Origin: CAG-238 sp934277695 | GTDB taxonomy: Bacteria > Bacillota > Clostridia > Peptostreptococcales > Anaerovoracaceae | DNA length: 64,000 bases | Reading direction: 5' to 3' | Assembly: GCA_934277695.1 (NCBI GenBank) | Contig: CAKQVG010000006.1 | Span: 1 to 64,000, forward strand | Shown here: piece after piece, positions 53,072-60,351 of the stretch | Position numbering within the stretch: the first letter of the stretch is position 1 | How the letters are laid out: each line of letters opens with the position of its first letter | Position numbers and translations under genes: made by a program | Notes under the pieces: model-generated | Told to the model about the DNA's origin: nothing | Seen by the model: the letters and a program-made list of their open reading frames with translations, nothing else | The model's database searches: none

Positions 53072-53960
53072 AACGGGAGCTTTGCTGTGTGCGCTCAGCG
53101 GGAGCTTGCTCCTGCTTATGCCTTGGATTGATGAAATCAGCAGAGGGTATGTGAAAAAGTACGAAAATGCTTTTTCTCAGCATATCAAAACACTGCTTAA
53201 GGTCACAACGGGAAATGGCGATGGCAGGAGAATGAGATTTTTCTTGCTCCTGTCCGCGGGAGCGGGCAGCGTTGTGTTTGCATTGCTGAGCGGACGAATC
53301 GGCGGTTTTTTGTGTTTGACGGCGGCGATGTTCGCATTGCTGCTGCCCTATGCACTGCTTCGTGTGAAACTTCGGTTTATACGGGTCGAGAGTTCAAGGG
53401 AAGGCGAAATACTGATTACGGAACTTTTGGAAAATTACAAGATAAATTATTTCAATATGCAGCGTGCCATTGAAGTGAGCGCGGCAGGCATGGAAGAAGC
53501 ACCGAATTGCAGGCGGCTTCTTTTTAATTTGTCAAAAGGCATAAATTCTGCCGGAAGCAATGACGAACTGAAGCGGATTCTGGACGAATTCAGACTCTCC
53601 ATCAATACTTCATGGGCGGGGATTCTTGCGGTTAATCTATATTTTGCATTGTCATCGGGCATAGAAGTTACGCATGCGCTTGTCGACCTTGCAAGGTCGG
53701 TGAAAATGGCAAGAAAAATCAACGAATATGTAAAGAGGGAGAACAACGAAGCAAAACTCATGCTCAAGTATCTTGCGCCGATTTGTTACGCCCTTACGGC
53801 GGCAGGCGGGATTTTCTTTTTTAATTTAAGCTGGAAAAAATTTTTCCAATATCAATTTCAAACCGCCGCAGGACTCACATGGTTTGTTGTGTCGCTGATT
53901 CTTTACATTTCCGGAATCATTGTATTCGCCTATATTTCGCGAGGAAAGCTTGATTTGTAG
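53064..53960 (+). CDS. TadB-like (T2SSF) membrane protein
   Basis: The 298-residue protein has hydrophobic segments near 5-20, 60-78, 80-98, 236-256 and 270-292, with a cytoplasmic domain between (EILITELLENYKINYFNMQR, typical of the T2SSF layout). It forms the inner-membrane platform of a Tad-type machine. ATG 53058 touches the ribosome site AGGGAGG, so ATG 53064 is the likelier start. It overlaps the ATPase gene by 8 bases. Confidence 0.7.
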   Translation: MVETGALLCALSGSLLLLMPWIDEISRGYVKKYENAFSQHIKTLLKVTTGNGDGRRMRFFLLLSAGAGSVVFALLSGRIGGFLCLTAAMFALLLPYALLRVKLRFIRVESSREGEILITELLENYKINYFNMQRAIEVSAAGMEEAPNCRRLLFNLSKGINSAGSNDELKRILDEFRLSINTSWAGILAVNLYFALSSGIEVTHALVDLARSVKMARKINEYVKRENNEAKLMLKYLAPICYALTAAGGIFFFNLSWKKFFQYQFQTAAGLTWFVVSLILYISGIIVFAYISRGKLDL

Positions 53961-53969
53961 GAGGCAGGA

Positions 53970-54443
53970 ATGAAGAAAGAAATTTTGGAGCTTGAACTGT
54001 ACGACAGCTGTATTACTTTGAAGAATCTTGCAATCGTAAACGGAGCGAAACCCTTTTCGGGTGAGTTTTTGTATACGATGCTGATGGAAAATGCGGTTAA
54101 ATTAAAGCCGATTTATCGTGAAATGCTGCTGATGTACAGGCAGGGCAGAGACGAAGAAGCTTTTGAATATTTTACGAATGCCGTGGATACCAAGGCAGGA
54201 AGAAATTTCGGAGCCATACTGGCAAAAATCGAGAAGATAAACCCGTCTGAGCTGGTCGAGCAGATGGAGGTTTTTCAAAACATGATGGCAGAAAAGCGAA
54301 TGACGCAGGCCATCAAAACCGCGCAGAGAAACAGTGTCATAACCACAATATGGTCAAGTGCCACCGTTTTTTCGCTGCTTATCAATTTTGCTGTGGTTGC
54401 GGTATTCATGGACACGCTGAATATGCTTAAGAATTTTTTTTAG
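53970..54443 (+). CDS. Short TadC-like membrane protein
   Basis: The 157-residue protein has a helical cytoplasmic part (about 1-125; CITLKNLAIVNGAKPFSG, then INPSELVEQMEVFQNMMAE) resembling half of a T2SSF domain, and a single C-terminal span (about 130-152). TadC proteins are about 280-300 residues with several spans, so this is a reduced version. TAGGAGG precedes the ATG. It presumably pairs with the TadB-like protein. Confidence 0.6.
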   Translation: MKKEILELELYDSCITLKNLAIVNGAKPFSGEFLYTMLMENAVKLKPIYREMLLMYRQGRDEEAFEYFTNAVDTKAGRNFGAILAKIEKINPSELVEQMEVFQNMMAEKRMTQAIKTAQRNSVITTIWSSATVFSLLINFAVVAVFMDTLNMLKNFF

Positions 54444-54454
54444 GAGGAATTGAG

Positions 54455-54628
54455 TTGAAAAATTTAATTATTATTATAGGAACTATTTTGCTTGGGGCCC
54501 TGATTGTAAATTCGCTCATATTGGGTGACGGCAACTCGCTGAAAACGGCTGCCGAGGACATTATGGATGAAGGAACGAGTGCAATTATGGATACAATTGA
54601 TTTCAGAAAGGTGGCGGGCGGCATATGA
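54455..54628 (+). CDS. Single-span micro-protein 1 of the Tad-like operon
   Basis: This 57-residue protein is read from a TTG behind TAGGAGGA (54441-54448). It starts MKNLIIIIGTILLGALIVNS, a single membrane span, and continues with an acidic amphipathic tail (TAAEDIMDEGTSAIMDTIDF). It resembles a tiny pilin or pseudopilin in layout, though no classical processing site (Gly-x4-Glu) is clear. Its stop overlaps the next start. Confidence 0.65.
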   Translation: MKNLIIIIGTILLGALIVNSLILGDGNSLKTAAEDIMDEGTSAIMDTIDFRKVAGGI

Positions 54629-54762
54629 AACAATTAATTATCATAATGGGGACCATACTGCTGGGATGCATTATCTTCGATATGATGGCCGGCTGGCAGC
54701 CGGACAGCCTTCGATCCGTAAGTGCGGAAGCCATGAGAAGAACGGTGGAGGCATACGGATGA
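54625..54762 (+). CDS. Single-span micro-protein 2 of the Tad-like operon
   Basis: This 45-residue protein begins MKQLIIIMGTILLGCIIFDM, nearly the same N-terminus as micro-protein 1, and has a short soluble tail (SLRSVSAEAMRRTVEAYG). It overlaps the previous gene (ATGA) and the next. GTGGCGGGCGG upstream is a poor ribosome site, so translation is probably coupled. Function is unknown. Confidence 0.6.
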   Translation: MKQLIIIMGTILLGCIIFDMMAGWQPDSLRSVSAEAMRRTVEAYG

Positions 54763-55202
54763 AGGATATGATGACAACGATTGCCTCAATCATGCTATTG
54801 ATGATTTTTGTTTTGCAGTTTGTTACGAATCAAATAACCTATACCAAACTTACAGGCGCAGGAAGTTTTGTCAAGCAATTTGAGCGTGCTGCAGCTGAAA
54901 CGGGCGAAGTTTCGGCCGAAAGCATCCAAAACTTAAGAAAAAATACCGCACAGGTGCTTGAATGTCTGCCGGACGAAATCCATGTCGATGTGTGCGGCGC
55001 GGAATCCGGAGCGTATGCTTATGATGTGGGCATGCCGCTGAAAAATATTATCGGCGCAGCCAAAATGCTTGGAATATCGGAGGAAGAAAACCGAACGGAA
55101 TATCATTTCAAAGGAATCGTTTCGGTGGCAAAGGAGGACGAGGAGGATGAAGAACCTGATCATGACGATGGGGATCATGATTCTGTTCTGTCTGCTTCTT
55201 AA
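54759..55202 (+). CDS. TadE-like single-span protein
   Basis: The 147-residue protein starts MKDMMTTIASIMLLMIFVLQ, one membrane span (about 7-25), then an external domain with FVTNQITYTKLTGAGSFVKQ and a single Cys (IHVDVCGAESGAY), ending in a highly acidic tail (EDEEDEEPDHDDGDHD). Position and topology resemble TadE/TadF minor pseudopilins; direct similarity is not evident. The start overlaps micro-protein 2 by 4 bases. Confidence 0.6.
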   Translation: MKDMMTTIASIMLLMIFVLQFVTNQITYTKLTGAGSFVKQFERAAAETGEVSAESIQNLRKNTAQVLECLPDEIHVDVCGAESGAYAYDVGMPLKNIIGAAKMLGISEEENRTEYHFKGIVSVAKEDEEDEEPDHDDGDHDSVLSAS

Positions 55203-55245
55203 GTTTCAGACGGAACTGAATATTATTTTCGTTCAAAATATATAA
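55147..55245 (+). CDS. Possible single-span micro-protein 3
   Basis: A 32-residue frame overlaps the acidic 3' end of the TadE-like gene in another frame: MKNLIMTMGIMILFCLLLKF. It has the same MK-x-L-I start and hydrophobic core as the two micro-proteins upstream. GAGGAGG lies immediately before its ATG, with little spacing. The resemblance makes it more than a chance frame, but it could be an overlapping ORF that is not translated. Confidence 0.4.
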   Translation: MKNLIMTMGIMILFCLLLKFQTELNIIFVQNI

Positions 55246-55251
55246 TTTTGG

Positions 55252-55281
55252 TTGACATTTAATTGTATTGTGTAGTAGAAT
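55252..55281 (+). promoter_or_regulatory. Promoter of the riboswitch-ATPase transcript
   Basis: TTGACA (55252-55257) and TAGAAT (55276-55281) are 18 bases apart, just upstream of the conserved start of the riboswitch. Confidence 0.75.
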
Positions 55282-55290
55282 ATATAAATT

Positions 55291-55422
55291 GTAAAAGGGA
55301 GTAACTGGCGCGTGTACGCGTGGTATTTTGCGACATCCCAATCGGGGAGGCCCGATTCGCTGATATCTTAAATAGTAAGACTTTTACCGTATATACTAAA
55401 TATATGGTGGAAGTCTTTTTTT
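55291..55422 (+). ncRNA. yybP-ykoY (manganese) riboswitch
   Basis: The leader contains AAAAGGGAGTAAC (55293-55305), close to the conserved yybP-ykoY box, then a variable GC stem (GGCGCGTGTACGCG), ATCGGGGAGGCCCGATTCGCTG (the second conserved internal-loop region, 55341-55362) and a terminator. Relatives bind Mn2+ and switch expression of Mn exporters on. The sequence match is by eye. Confidence 0.75.
55377..55422 (+). terminator. Riboswitch expression-platform terminator
   Basis: AAGACTTTTACC (55377-55388) pairs with GGTGGAAGTCTT (55406-55417, one G-U pair), followed by T residues. Confidence 0.8.
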
Positions 55423-55448
55423 ATTGACTTACTACCGGAGGAGGAGAA

Positions 55449-58094
55449 ATGCAATACTACTTAAAAAATGTTGACGAAACCTTGTCGGAAGTGAAATCCG
55501 GCATAGGAGGATTGACATCCGCTGAGGCAGGCGAAAGGCTTGCCCGCGACGGAAAAAACAAGCTGGCAGAGGCCAAGAAAGATTCACTGCTGAAGAGATT
55601 CCTTTCACAGCTTGCAGACCCGATGATTATCGTGCTCATCGCGGCTGCGGCGGTATCGGGAATCACCTCATACTACGCGGGCGAAAACTTTGCGGATGTT
55701 ATCATAATTATGGCGGTCGTTATCATTAATGCCATCCTGGGAATGTATCAGGAAAGCAAGGCCGAAAAGGCAATCGAGGCCCTGCAGGAAATGGCGGCGG
55801 CAACCAGCAAAGTGCTCAGAGACGGCAAAGTTCAGACCATAAAGAGCGAAGAACTGGTTATAGGGGATATCGTGATTTTGGAAGCAGGAGATGCCGTTCC
55901 GGCGGACGGAAGAATTATCGAGAGCAACAGCCTAAAGATTGAAGAAGCAGCACTTACGGGAGAAAGCGTTCCTGTAAGCAAGTTCTGTGAACCGCTCTCC
56001 CTTGGAGAAGCGAAAGACATCCCTCTCGGAGACCGTAAGAACATGATGTACATGGGAAGCACGGTCGTTTACGGAAGAGGCAAGGCCGTTATCTGCGGAA
56101 CCGGCATGAACACCGAAATGGGTAAAATCGCAGATGCACTTGCACAGGCACAGGAAGGAAAAACTCCTTTGCAGATTAAGCTTACGCAGCTCAGCAAGAT
56201 TTTGACGATTCTGGTTCTTGCAATTTGTGTCGTTATTTTTGCAGTCAGCCTTCTGCGCGCGGGAGACATTAACGGAACTGTTTTGCTTAACACCTTCATG
56301 ATCGCGGTAAGCCTTGCCGTTGCAGCAATACCGGAAGGACTTGCAGCGGTTGTAACCATCGTACTTTCCATCGGCGTTACGAATATGAGTAAACGAAACG
56401 CCATCATAAGAAAGCTCACGGCGGTTGAAACGCTCGGATGTGCACAGATTATTTGTTCCGACAAAACAGGAACGCTTACGCAGAATAAAATGACTGTTGT
56501 TGAATGCAGCAGCGGAGAAGCTGAGGACGGTCTTTTGGCAGAAGCAATGGCTCTTTGCTGTGATGCAAGAATCGAGAAAGGCGAAGACTCCGCAATCGGA
56601 GAGCCTACCGAATGTGCACTTGTAAATTATGCTCACAAGGTTGGAATTGAAAAAGCGGAGCTTGAAAAGGAGATGCCGAGAATTTCCGAGGTTCCGTTCG
56701 ACAGCAGCAGAAAAATGATGTCGACTCTGCACAAAAGAATCTCCGACGGAAAAATCATTCAGTACACCAAAGGTGCTCCGGATGAAGTCCTTAAGAAGTG
56801 TACCAAGATTATAAAGGGCGGAAAAATCCGTGAAATCACCGAAGAAGACAGAAGAGAAATCGCAGGTGCAAACAAGCAGATGGCAGACAAGGCACTGCGT
56901 GTTCTCATGGCAGCCTTCAAAACCTATGACGAAATGCCGGGCGACATTTCGCCTGCGGGAGTGGAAAAAGACCTTTGCTACATCGGCCTTGAGGGCATGA
57001 TCGACCCGGTAAGACCGGAAGTTAAGGCGGCGATTGAAGAATGTAACGAAGCGGGAATCAGACCGATTATGATAACCGGTGACCACATCGACACAGCATC
57101 GGCAATCGGCAGAGAACTGGGAATCCTGAGCGAGAATACACGCGCAATCACCGGCGCAATGCTGAATGACTTGAGCGATGATGAATTTGAGAAGGAAATC
57201 GAAACCATCAGCGTTTATGCACGTGTTCAGCCGGAACACAAAGTCCGCATCGTAAACATGTGGAAGAAAAAAGGCTATGTAACAGCCATGACCGGTGACG
57301 GCGTAAACGATGCACCGAGCATTAAATCCGCGGATATCGGCGTTGGTATGGGTATCACAGGAACTGATGTTACCAAGAATGTAGCGGATATGGTTCTTGC
57401 GGACGATAACTTTGCTACGATTGTTGGAGCGGTTGAAGAAGGAAGAAGGATTTACGATAATATTCGTAAGTCGATTCAATTCCTGCTTGCTTCAAACATG
57501 AGTGAAGTGCTCAGCATATTTACTGCTACAATGCTTGGATTCGTAATTTTACAGCCGGTACACCTTCTGTGGATCAATCTGATTACAGACTGTTTCCCTG
57601 CACTTGCGCTTGGAATGGAAAGACCGGAAGATGATATTATGAAGAGACAGCCGCGTAAGACGACAGACGGTATATTTGCCGGCGGTCTTGGCGTAGACAT
57701 GATGTATCAGGGTGTTGTTCTGACCGTACTTACACTCGCGGCATACTTCGTAGGACATTATATCGAAGCGGGTGTGTGGGAAATTACGACAAGCCCGGAC
57801 GGAACGACAATGGCGTTCCTGACGCTTTCCATGGCAGAAATCTTCCACAGCTTCAATATGCGTTCGCAGCGCGGAAGCCTGTTCGGAATGAAATACATGA
57901 ACAGAGCTTTAATCTGGTCATCCATTGCCAGCCTTGCGGCAACAACTTTGGTAATCTATGTGCCGTTCCTTGCAGAAGCGTTTGAATTTGAACACATAAG
58001 CTTCATGGAATATGCTATCGCACTCGGTCTTGCATTCCTTGTAATGCCAATTGTTGAGGTTATCAAGCTCATTCAGAGAAAAATGCAGAAATAA
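55449..58094 (+). CDS. P2A-type cation-transporting ATPase (Ca2+/Mn2+)
   Basis: The 881-residue P-type ATPase has the actuator motif LTGESVPVS, phosphorylated Asp338 in CSDKTGTLTQNKM, the hinge motif GDGVNDAPS and ten predicted spans. Transport-site residues match the P2A (SERCA/PMR1) class: AAIPEGLAAVVTIVLS in M4 and NLITDCFPALALG in M6. It expels Ca2+ or Mn2+. The Mn-type riboswitch upstream argues for manganese export, as for Lactococcus YoaB. GGAGGAGG precedes the ATG, and a UUCG-loop terminator ends the transcript. Confidence 0.93.
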   Translation: MQYYLKNVDETLSEVKSGIGGLTSAEAGERLARDGKNKLAEAKKDSLLKRFLSQLADPMIIVLIAAAAVSGITSYYAGENFADVIIIMAVVIINAILGMYQESKAEKAIEALQEMAAATSKVLRDGKVQTIKSEELVIGDIVILEAGDAVPADGRIIESNSLKIEEAALTGESVPVSKFCEPLSLGEAKDIPLGDRKNMMYMGSTVVYGRGKAVICGTGMNTEMGKIADALAQAQEGKTPLQIKLTQLSKILTILVLAICVVIFAVSLLRAGDINGTVLLNTFMIAVSLAVAAIPEGLAAVVTIVLSIGVTNMSKRNAIIRKLTAVETLGCAQIICSDKTGTLTQNKMTVVECSSGEAEDGLLAEAMALCCDARIEKGEDSAIGEPTECALVNYAHKVGIEKAELEKEMPRISEVPFDSSRKMMSTLHKRISDGKIIQYTKGAPDEVLKKCTKIIKGGKIREITEEDRREIAGANKQMADKALRVLMAAFKTYDEMPGDISPAGVEKDLCYIGLEGMIDPVRPEVKAAIEECNEAGIRPIMITGDHIDTASAIGRELGILSENTRAITGAMLNDLSDDEFEKEIETISVYARVQPEHKVRIVNMWKKKGYVTAMTGDGVNDAPSIKSADIGVGMGITGTDVTKNVADMVLADDNFATIVGAVEEGRRIYDNIRKSIQFLLASNMSEVLSIFTATMLGFVILQPVHLLWINLITDCFPALALGMERPEDDIMKRQPRKTTDGIFAGGLGVDMMYQGVVLTVLTLAAYFVGHYIEAGVWEITTSPDGTTMAFLTLSMAEIFHSFNMRSQRGSLFGMKYMNRALIWSSIASLAATTLVIYVPFLAEAFEFEHISFMEYAIALGLAFLVMPIVEVIKLIQRKMQK

Positions 58095-58109
58095 AGTTTG
58101 ATTTTTTTC

Positions 58110-58133
58110 AGAGGACTTCGGTCCTCTTTTTTT
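58110..58133 (+). terminator. Terminator after the ATPase gene
   Basis: AGAGGAC and GTCCTCT pair around a TTCG tetraloop (58110-58127), followed by TTTTT. Confidence 0.9.
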
Positions 58134-58179
58134 ATGCAGGAAAGAGAGGCTCTTGTGAGAGGTGGGGGTGTAAAATGTA

Positions 58180-58208
58180 TTGCAATTTATATTACAATTT
58201 GTTATAAT
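58180..58208 (+). promoter_or_regulatory. Promoter and operator of brnTA
   Basis: TTGCAA (58180-58185) and TATAAT (58203-58208) are 17 bases apart. An inverted repeat (ATTGCAAT...ATTACAAT, 58179-58198) covers the -35 and spacer, a plausible BrnA site. Confidence 0.65.
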
Positions 58209-58226
58209 ATGAAAGAGAGACAACAG

Positions 58227-58505
58227 ATGCTTAAATTTGAATGGGACGAAAATAAAGAACGTATTAATGTAGAAAAGCACGGGATTGATTTTAGCACCGC
58301 AGTTTTAGTATTTGGAGACAATAGTCGACTAGAAAAATATGACAATGCGCACTCGACTCTTGAAGATCGATACATAACTATTGGCCAAATAGGTCAAGCA
58401 CTGGTGATTGTTGTTGTTTACACAGAGAGAGGCGATGCGATAAGAGTTATTTCGGCTCGCTTTGCGACAAGACATGAGAAGGAGGCATATTATGGCTATC
58501 ATTGA
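58227..58505 (+). CDS. brnT: BrnT family toxin (type II)
   Basis: The 92-residue RelE-fold ribonuclease toxin begins MLKFEWDENKERINVEKHGI, the BrnT signature, and later has VVVYTERGDAIRVISARFAT with conserved Arg residues. It would cleave RNA and stop growth when BrnA is lost. The open frame runs back to 58098, but the promoter at 58180-58208 excludes that; ATG 58209 is a second possible start. It overlaps brnA by 14 bases. Confidence 0.9.
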   Translation: MLKFEWDENKERINVEKHGIDFSTAVLVFGDNSRLEKYDNAHSTLEDRYITIGQIGQALVIVVVYTERGDAIRVISARFATRHEKEAYYGYH

Positions 58506-58806
58506 AAAAAAAATTGATATTTCAAAAGAACTTTCCGAGAAACAAATAGAATCGCTAAAAAAGATTGCGGAGAGACCGATACCTGCAGACGATGAATATC
58601 CTGAGTTTTCACAAGAGGAACTTAGCCAGTTCAAACGGATTTCTGACGAGCGAAAAGCAGAAAGACAAAAGCAGACAGTTGCAATTAGACTTTCTCAACG
58701 GAGTTTAAGTAAGGCAAAGTCAATCGGAAAGGGATATACGACTGTTTTAGGTCGGATTTTAGAAGATGCTTTAAATGACCCGGAAACAATAAAAAGATAT
58801 TTATAA
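58492..58806 (+). CDS. brnA: BrnA family antitoxin
   Basis: The 104-residue protein has a central ISKELSEKQIESLKKIAERP segment and a C-terminal ribbon-helix-helix (QTVAIRLSQRSLSKAKSIGK) that binds DNA and represses the operon; its N-terminal part binds the toxin. AGAAGGAGG sets ATG 58492. Toxin-first order is normal for BrnTA. Confidence 0.85.
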   Translation: MAIIEKKIDISKELSEKQIESLKKIAERPIPADDEYPEFSQEELSQFKRISDERKAERQKQTVAIRLSQRSLSKAKSIGKGYTTVLGRILEDALNDPETIKRYL

Positions 58807-58881
58807 GAATCTTGTGATTTGAGCGAAGCAAAAAACGAACGAAATTTCATCGGAATAATTAAAGAAAGAGAGGGTTAATAT

Positions 58882-59097
58882 ATGTCAATTACAGCGACAG
58901 AATTCAAGAATAATATGGGAAAATACTTGGCACTCTCTGCCAAAGAAGATATTTACATCAGCAAAAATGGAAAAGTTATCGCAAAACTCAGCAACCCAAA
59001 TAAAAATCGAATGCAGATGCCCGAAGCCTTGATAGGTGTCATTCCGACAGATATTACACTGCAGGAGGCAAAAGATGAAAGGGTGAAAAAAGTATGA
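58882..59097 (+). CDS. Phd/YefM family antitoxin
   Basis: The 71-residue protein has a Phd-type N-terminus (MSITATEFKNNMGKYLALSA, then EDIYISKNGKVIAKL), which forms the DNA-binding dimer, and a charged tail that would block the toxin. The stop overlaps the PIN gene start (ATGA). GAGAGGG precedes the ATG. Confidence 0.85.
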   Translation: MSITATEFKNNMGKYLALSAKEDIYISKNGKVIAKLSNPNKNRMQMPEALIGVIPTDITLQEAKDERVKKV

Positions 59098-59513
59098 ACA
59101 TTGTATTCGATACATATGTAATAGTGGATGTTCTGCAAAAACGCGAGCCTTTTTGTGAGGATGCCGTCAATCTTTTGTATGCCGTTTCCAATCAACAGAT
59201 AAATGGAATCATCACTGCAAAATCCCTAACGGATATCTATTACCTTTTACGCAAGAGCTTAAACGAAAAAGCTGCGCGTGAATTGCTCAGCACTATGACG
59301 GAGCTATTCGATATTGTTGATACGACAGGTGCAGATTGTAAACTTGCCTTAATTTCGGATATGAAAGATTACGAGGATGCTATTATGGTCGAAACGGCAA
59401 AGCGAATAAAGGCAGACGGAATCGTTACGCAAAATCTAAAAGATTATCAGACGGAAGAAGTAAAAATATATTCTCCGGGTGTGCTGAAGCAAATTATACA
59501 GGAGTTGTCATAA
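59094..59513 (+). CDS. PIN-domain ribonuclease toxin (VapC-like)
   Basis: The 139-residue PIN domain has a first acidic motif in FDTYVIVDVLQKREPF (usual DTN is DTY here), a second near SLTDIYYLLRKSL, and a third in KDYEDAIMVETA with IVTQN at the end. These residues bind Mg2+ for RNA cleavage. Coupling with the Phd gene makes a VapBC-like pair. Confidence 0.87.
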   Translation: MNIVFDTYVIVDVLQKREPFCEDAVNLLYAVSNQQINGIITAKSLTDIYYLLRKSLNEKAARELLSTMTELFDIVDTTGADCKLALISDMKDYEDAIMVETAKRIKADGIVTQNLKDYQTEEVKIYSPGVLKQIIQELS

Positions 59514-59565
59514 ATGATTGATAACACACCGTAATAAATGTATCAAGCATATAAAAGAACTAATA

Positions 59566-59601
59566 TTGACAATTCTCATAAAATGTATTACGATGTATTA
59601 C
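59566..59601 (+). promoter_or_regulatory. Promoter and operator of the relBE-like pair
   Basis: TTGACA (59566-59571) and TACGAT (59589-59594) are 17 bases apart. TGTATTAC is repeated at 59584-59591 and 59594-59601, one helical turn apart, a likely binding site for the RHH antitoxin. Confidence 0.55.
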
Positions 59602-59618
59602 AAAAGGAGGTGTTAAAA

Positions 59619-59837
59619 ATGTCGGTATCTGTACGCTTAAGCGAGGAAGAAACAGCACTGTTTAAGGATTATGCAGCTATCAAAGGGGTGTCTGTCTCTG
59701 AAATGATCCGAAGATCCGTGTTAGAGCGAATCGAAGATGAGTTCGATATTGCTATTGCTGAAGAAGCATACCGCAATTATCAGAAGAATCCGAAGACCTA
59801 TTCCCATGATGAGGCTTGGAAGGAGATTTTAGGTTGA
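59619..59837 (+). CDS. RelB/DinJ-like (RHH) antitoxin
   Basis: The 72-residue protein starts MSVSVRLSEEETALFKDYAA, a ribbon-helix-helix strand plus helices (KGVSVSEMIRRSVLERI), and ends with an acidic toxin-binding tail (YSHDEAWKEILG). AAAGGAGGTG sets ATG 59619, not the earlier frame start. Its stop overlaps the toxin start. Confidence 0.85.
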   Translation: MSVSVRLSEEETALFKDYAAIKGVSVSEMIRRSVLERIEDEFDIAIAEEAYRNYQKNPKTYSHDEAWKEILG

Positions 59838-60106
59838 AATATCAAGTTGAATATACGGAGCAGGCTATAAAAGAACTGAAGAAACTCGATGGATTCACAA
59901 AACGAATGATAAAAGCATGGATTGATAAAAATCTTGTCAATTGTGAGAATCCCAGATTACATGGCAAAGCATTGTCTGCTAATAGAGCCGGTCAATGGCG
60001 CTATCGCATTGGCGACTACCGAATTCTTGCAGATATACAGGATGAAAAGATTGTTATTTTAGTTTTCGCTGTAGGACATCGCAGCAAGATTTATGAAAAG
60101 AATTAA
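59834..60106 (+). CDS. RelE/ParE family toxin
   Basis: The 90-residue protein (MKYQVEYTEQAIKELKKLDG, then LSANRAGQWRYRIGDYRIL, then VFAVGHRSKIYEK) has the RelE layout with the conserved RYRIGDYR and GHRxxIY segments. It starts at a TTG overlapping the antitoxin stop (TTGA). It probably cleaves mRNA on ribosomes. A terminator follows. Confidence 0.9.
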   Translation: MKYQVEYTEQAIKELKKLDGFTKRMIKAWIDKNLVNCENPRLHGKALSANRAGQWRYRIGDYRILADIQDEKIVILVFAVGHRSKIYEKN

Positions 60107-60114
60107 TTGTTAAG

Positions 60115-60141
60115 CGGCAGACTTTTTTCTGCCGTTTTTTT
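60115..60141 (+). terminator. Terminator after relE-like gene
   Basis: CGGCAGA (60115-60121) pairs with TCTGCCG (60128-60134), then seven T residues. The rest of 60107-60351 holds a GCGAAA/TTTCGC palindrome (60268-60281) and a -10-like TATAAT at 60289-60294, probably the promoter of the next gene. Confidence 0.85.
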
Positions 60142-60351
60142 ATTGGAGCAAGGGAAACTCATATTTTGATTTTGCGAATTCATCAAGCAAGGAGATATTT
60201 GATACATATCTTTTTCTTTGATGAAACTCTCTTAAAAAAAACTTGTCCTTTTTTTCATATTTTTTGTGCGAAAACTTTCGCCATCTAATATAATATATAT
60301 AAAGGGGTAAATCAGAAGATATTAGAAACAAAGAACAAGGAGGAAAAAGAA

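Noticed and set aside
50564..55245. A prophage starting at the ArpU/RinA-like gene
   Set aside because: No capsid, terminase, portal, integrase or lysis gene follows; the downstream genes are Tad-like.
55932..57479. 515-codon minus-strand frame inside the P-type ATPase gene
   Set aside because: Antisense to well-conserved ATPase motifs; Ser/Arg/Cys-rich shadow translation with no ribosome site.
58098..58226. N-terminal extension of BrnT
   Set aside because: It starts inside a terminator hairpin and crosses the predicted brnT promoter, so it would not be transcribed from it.
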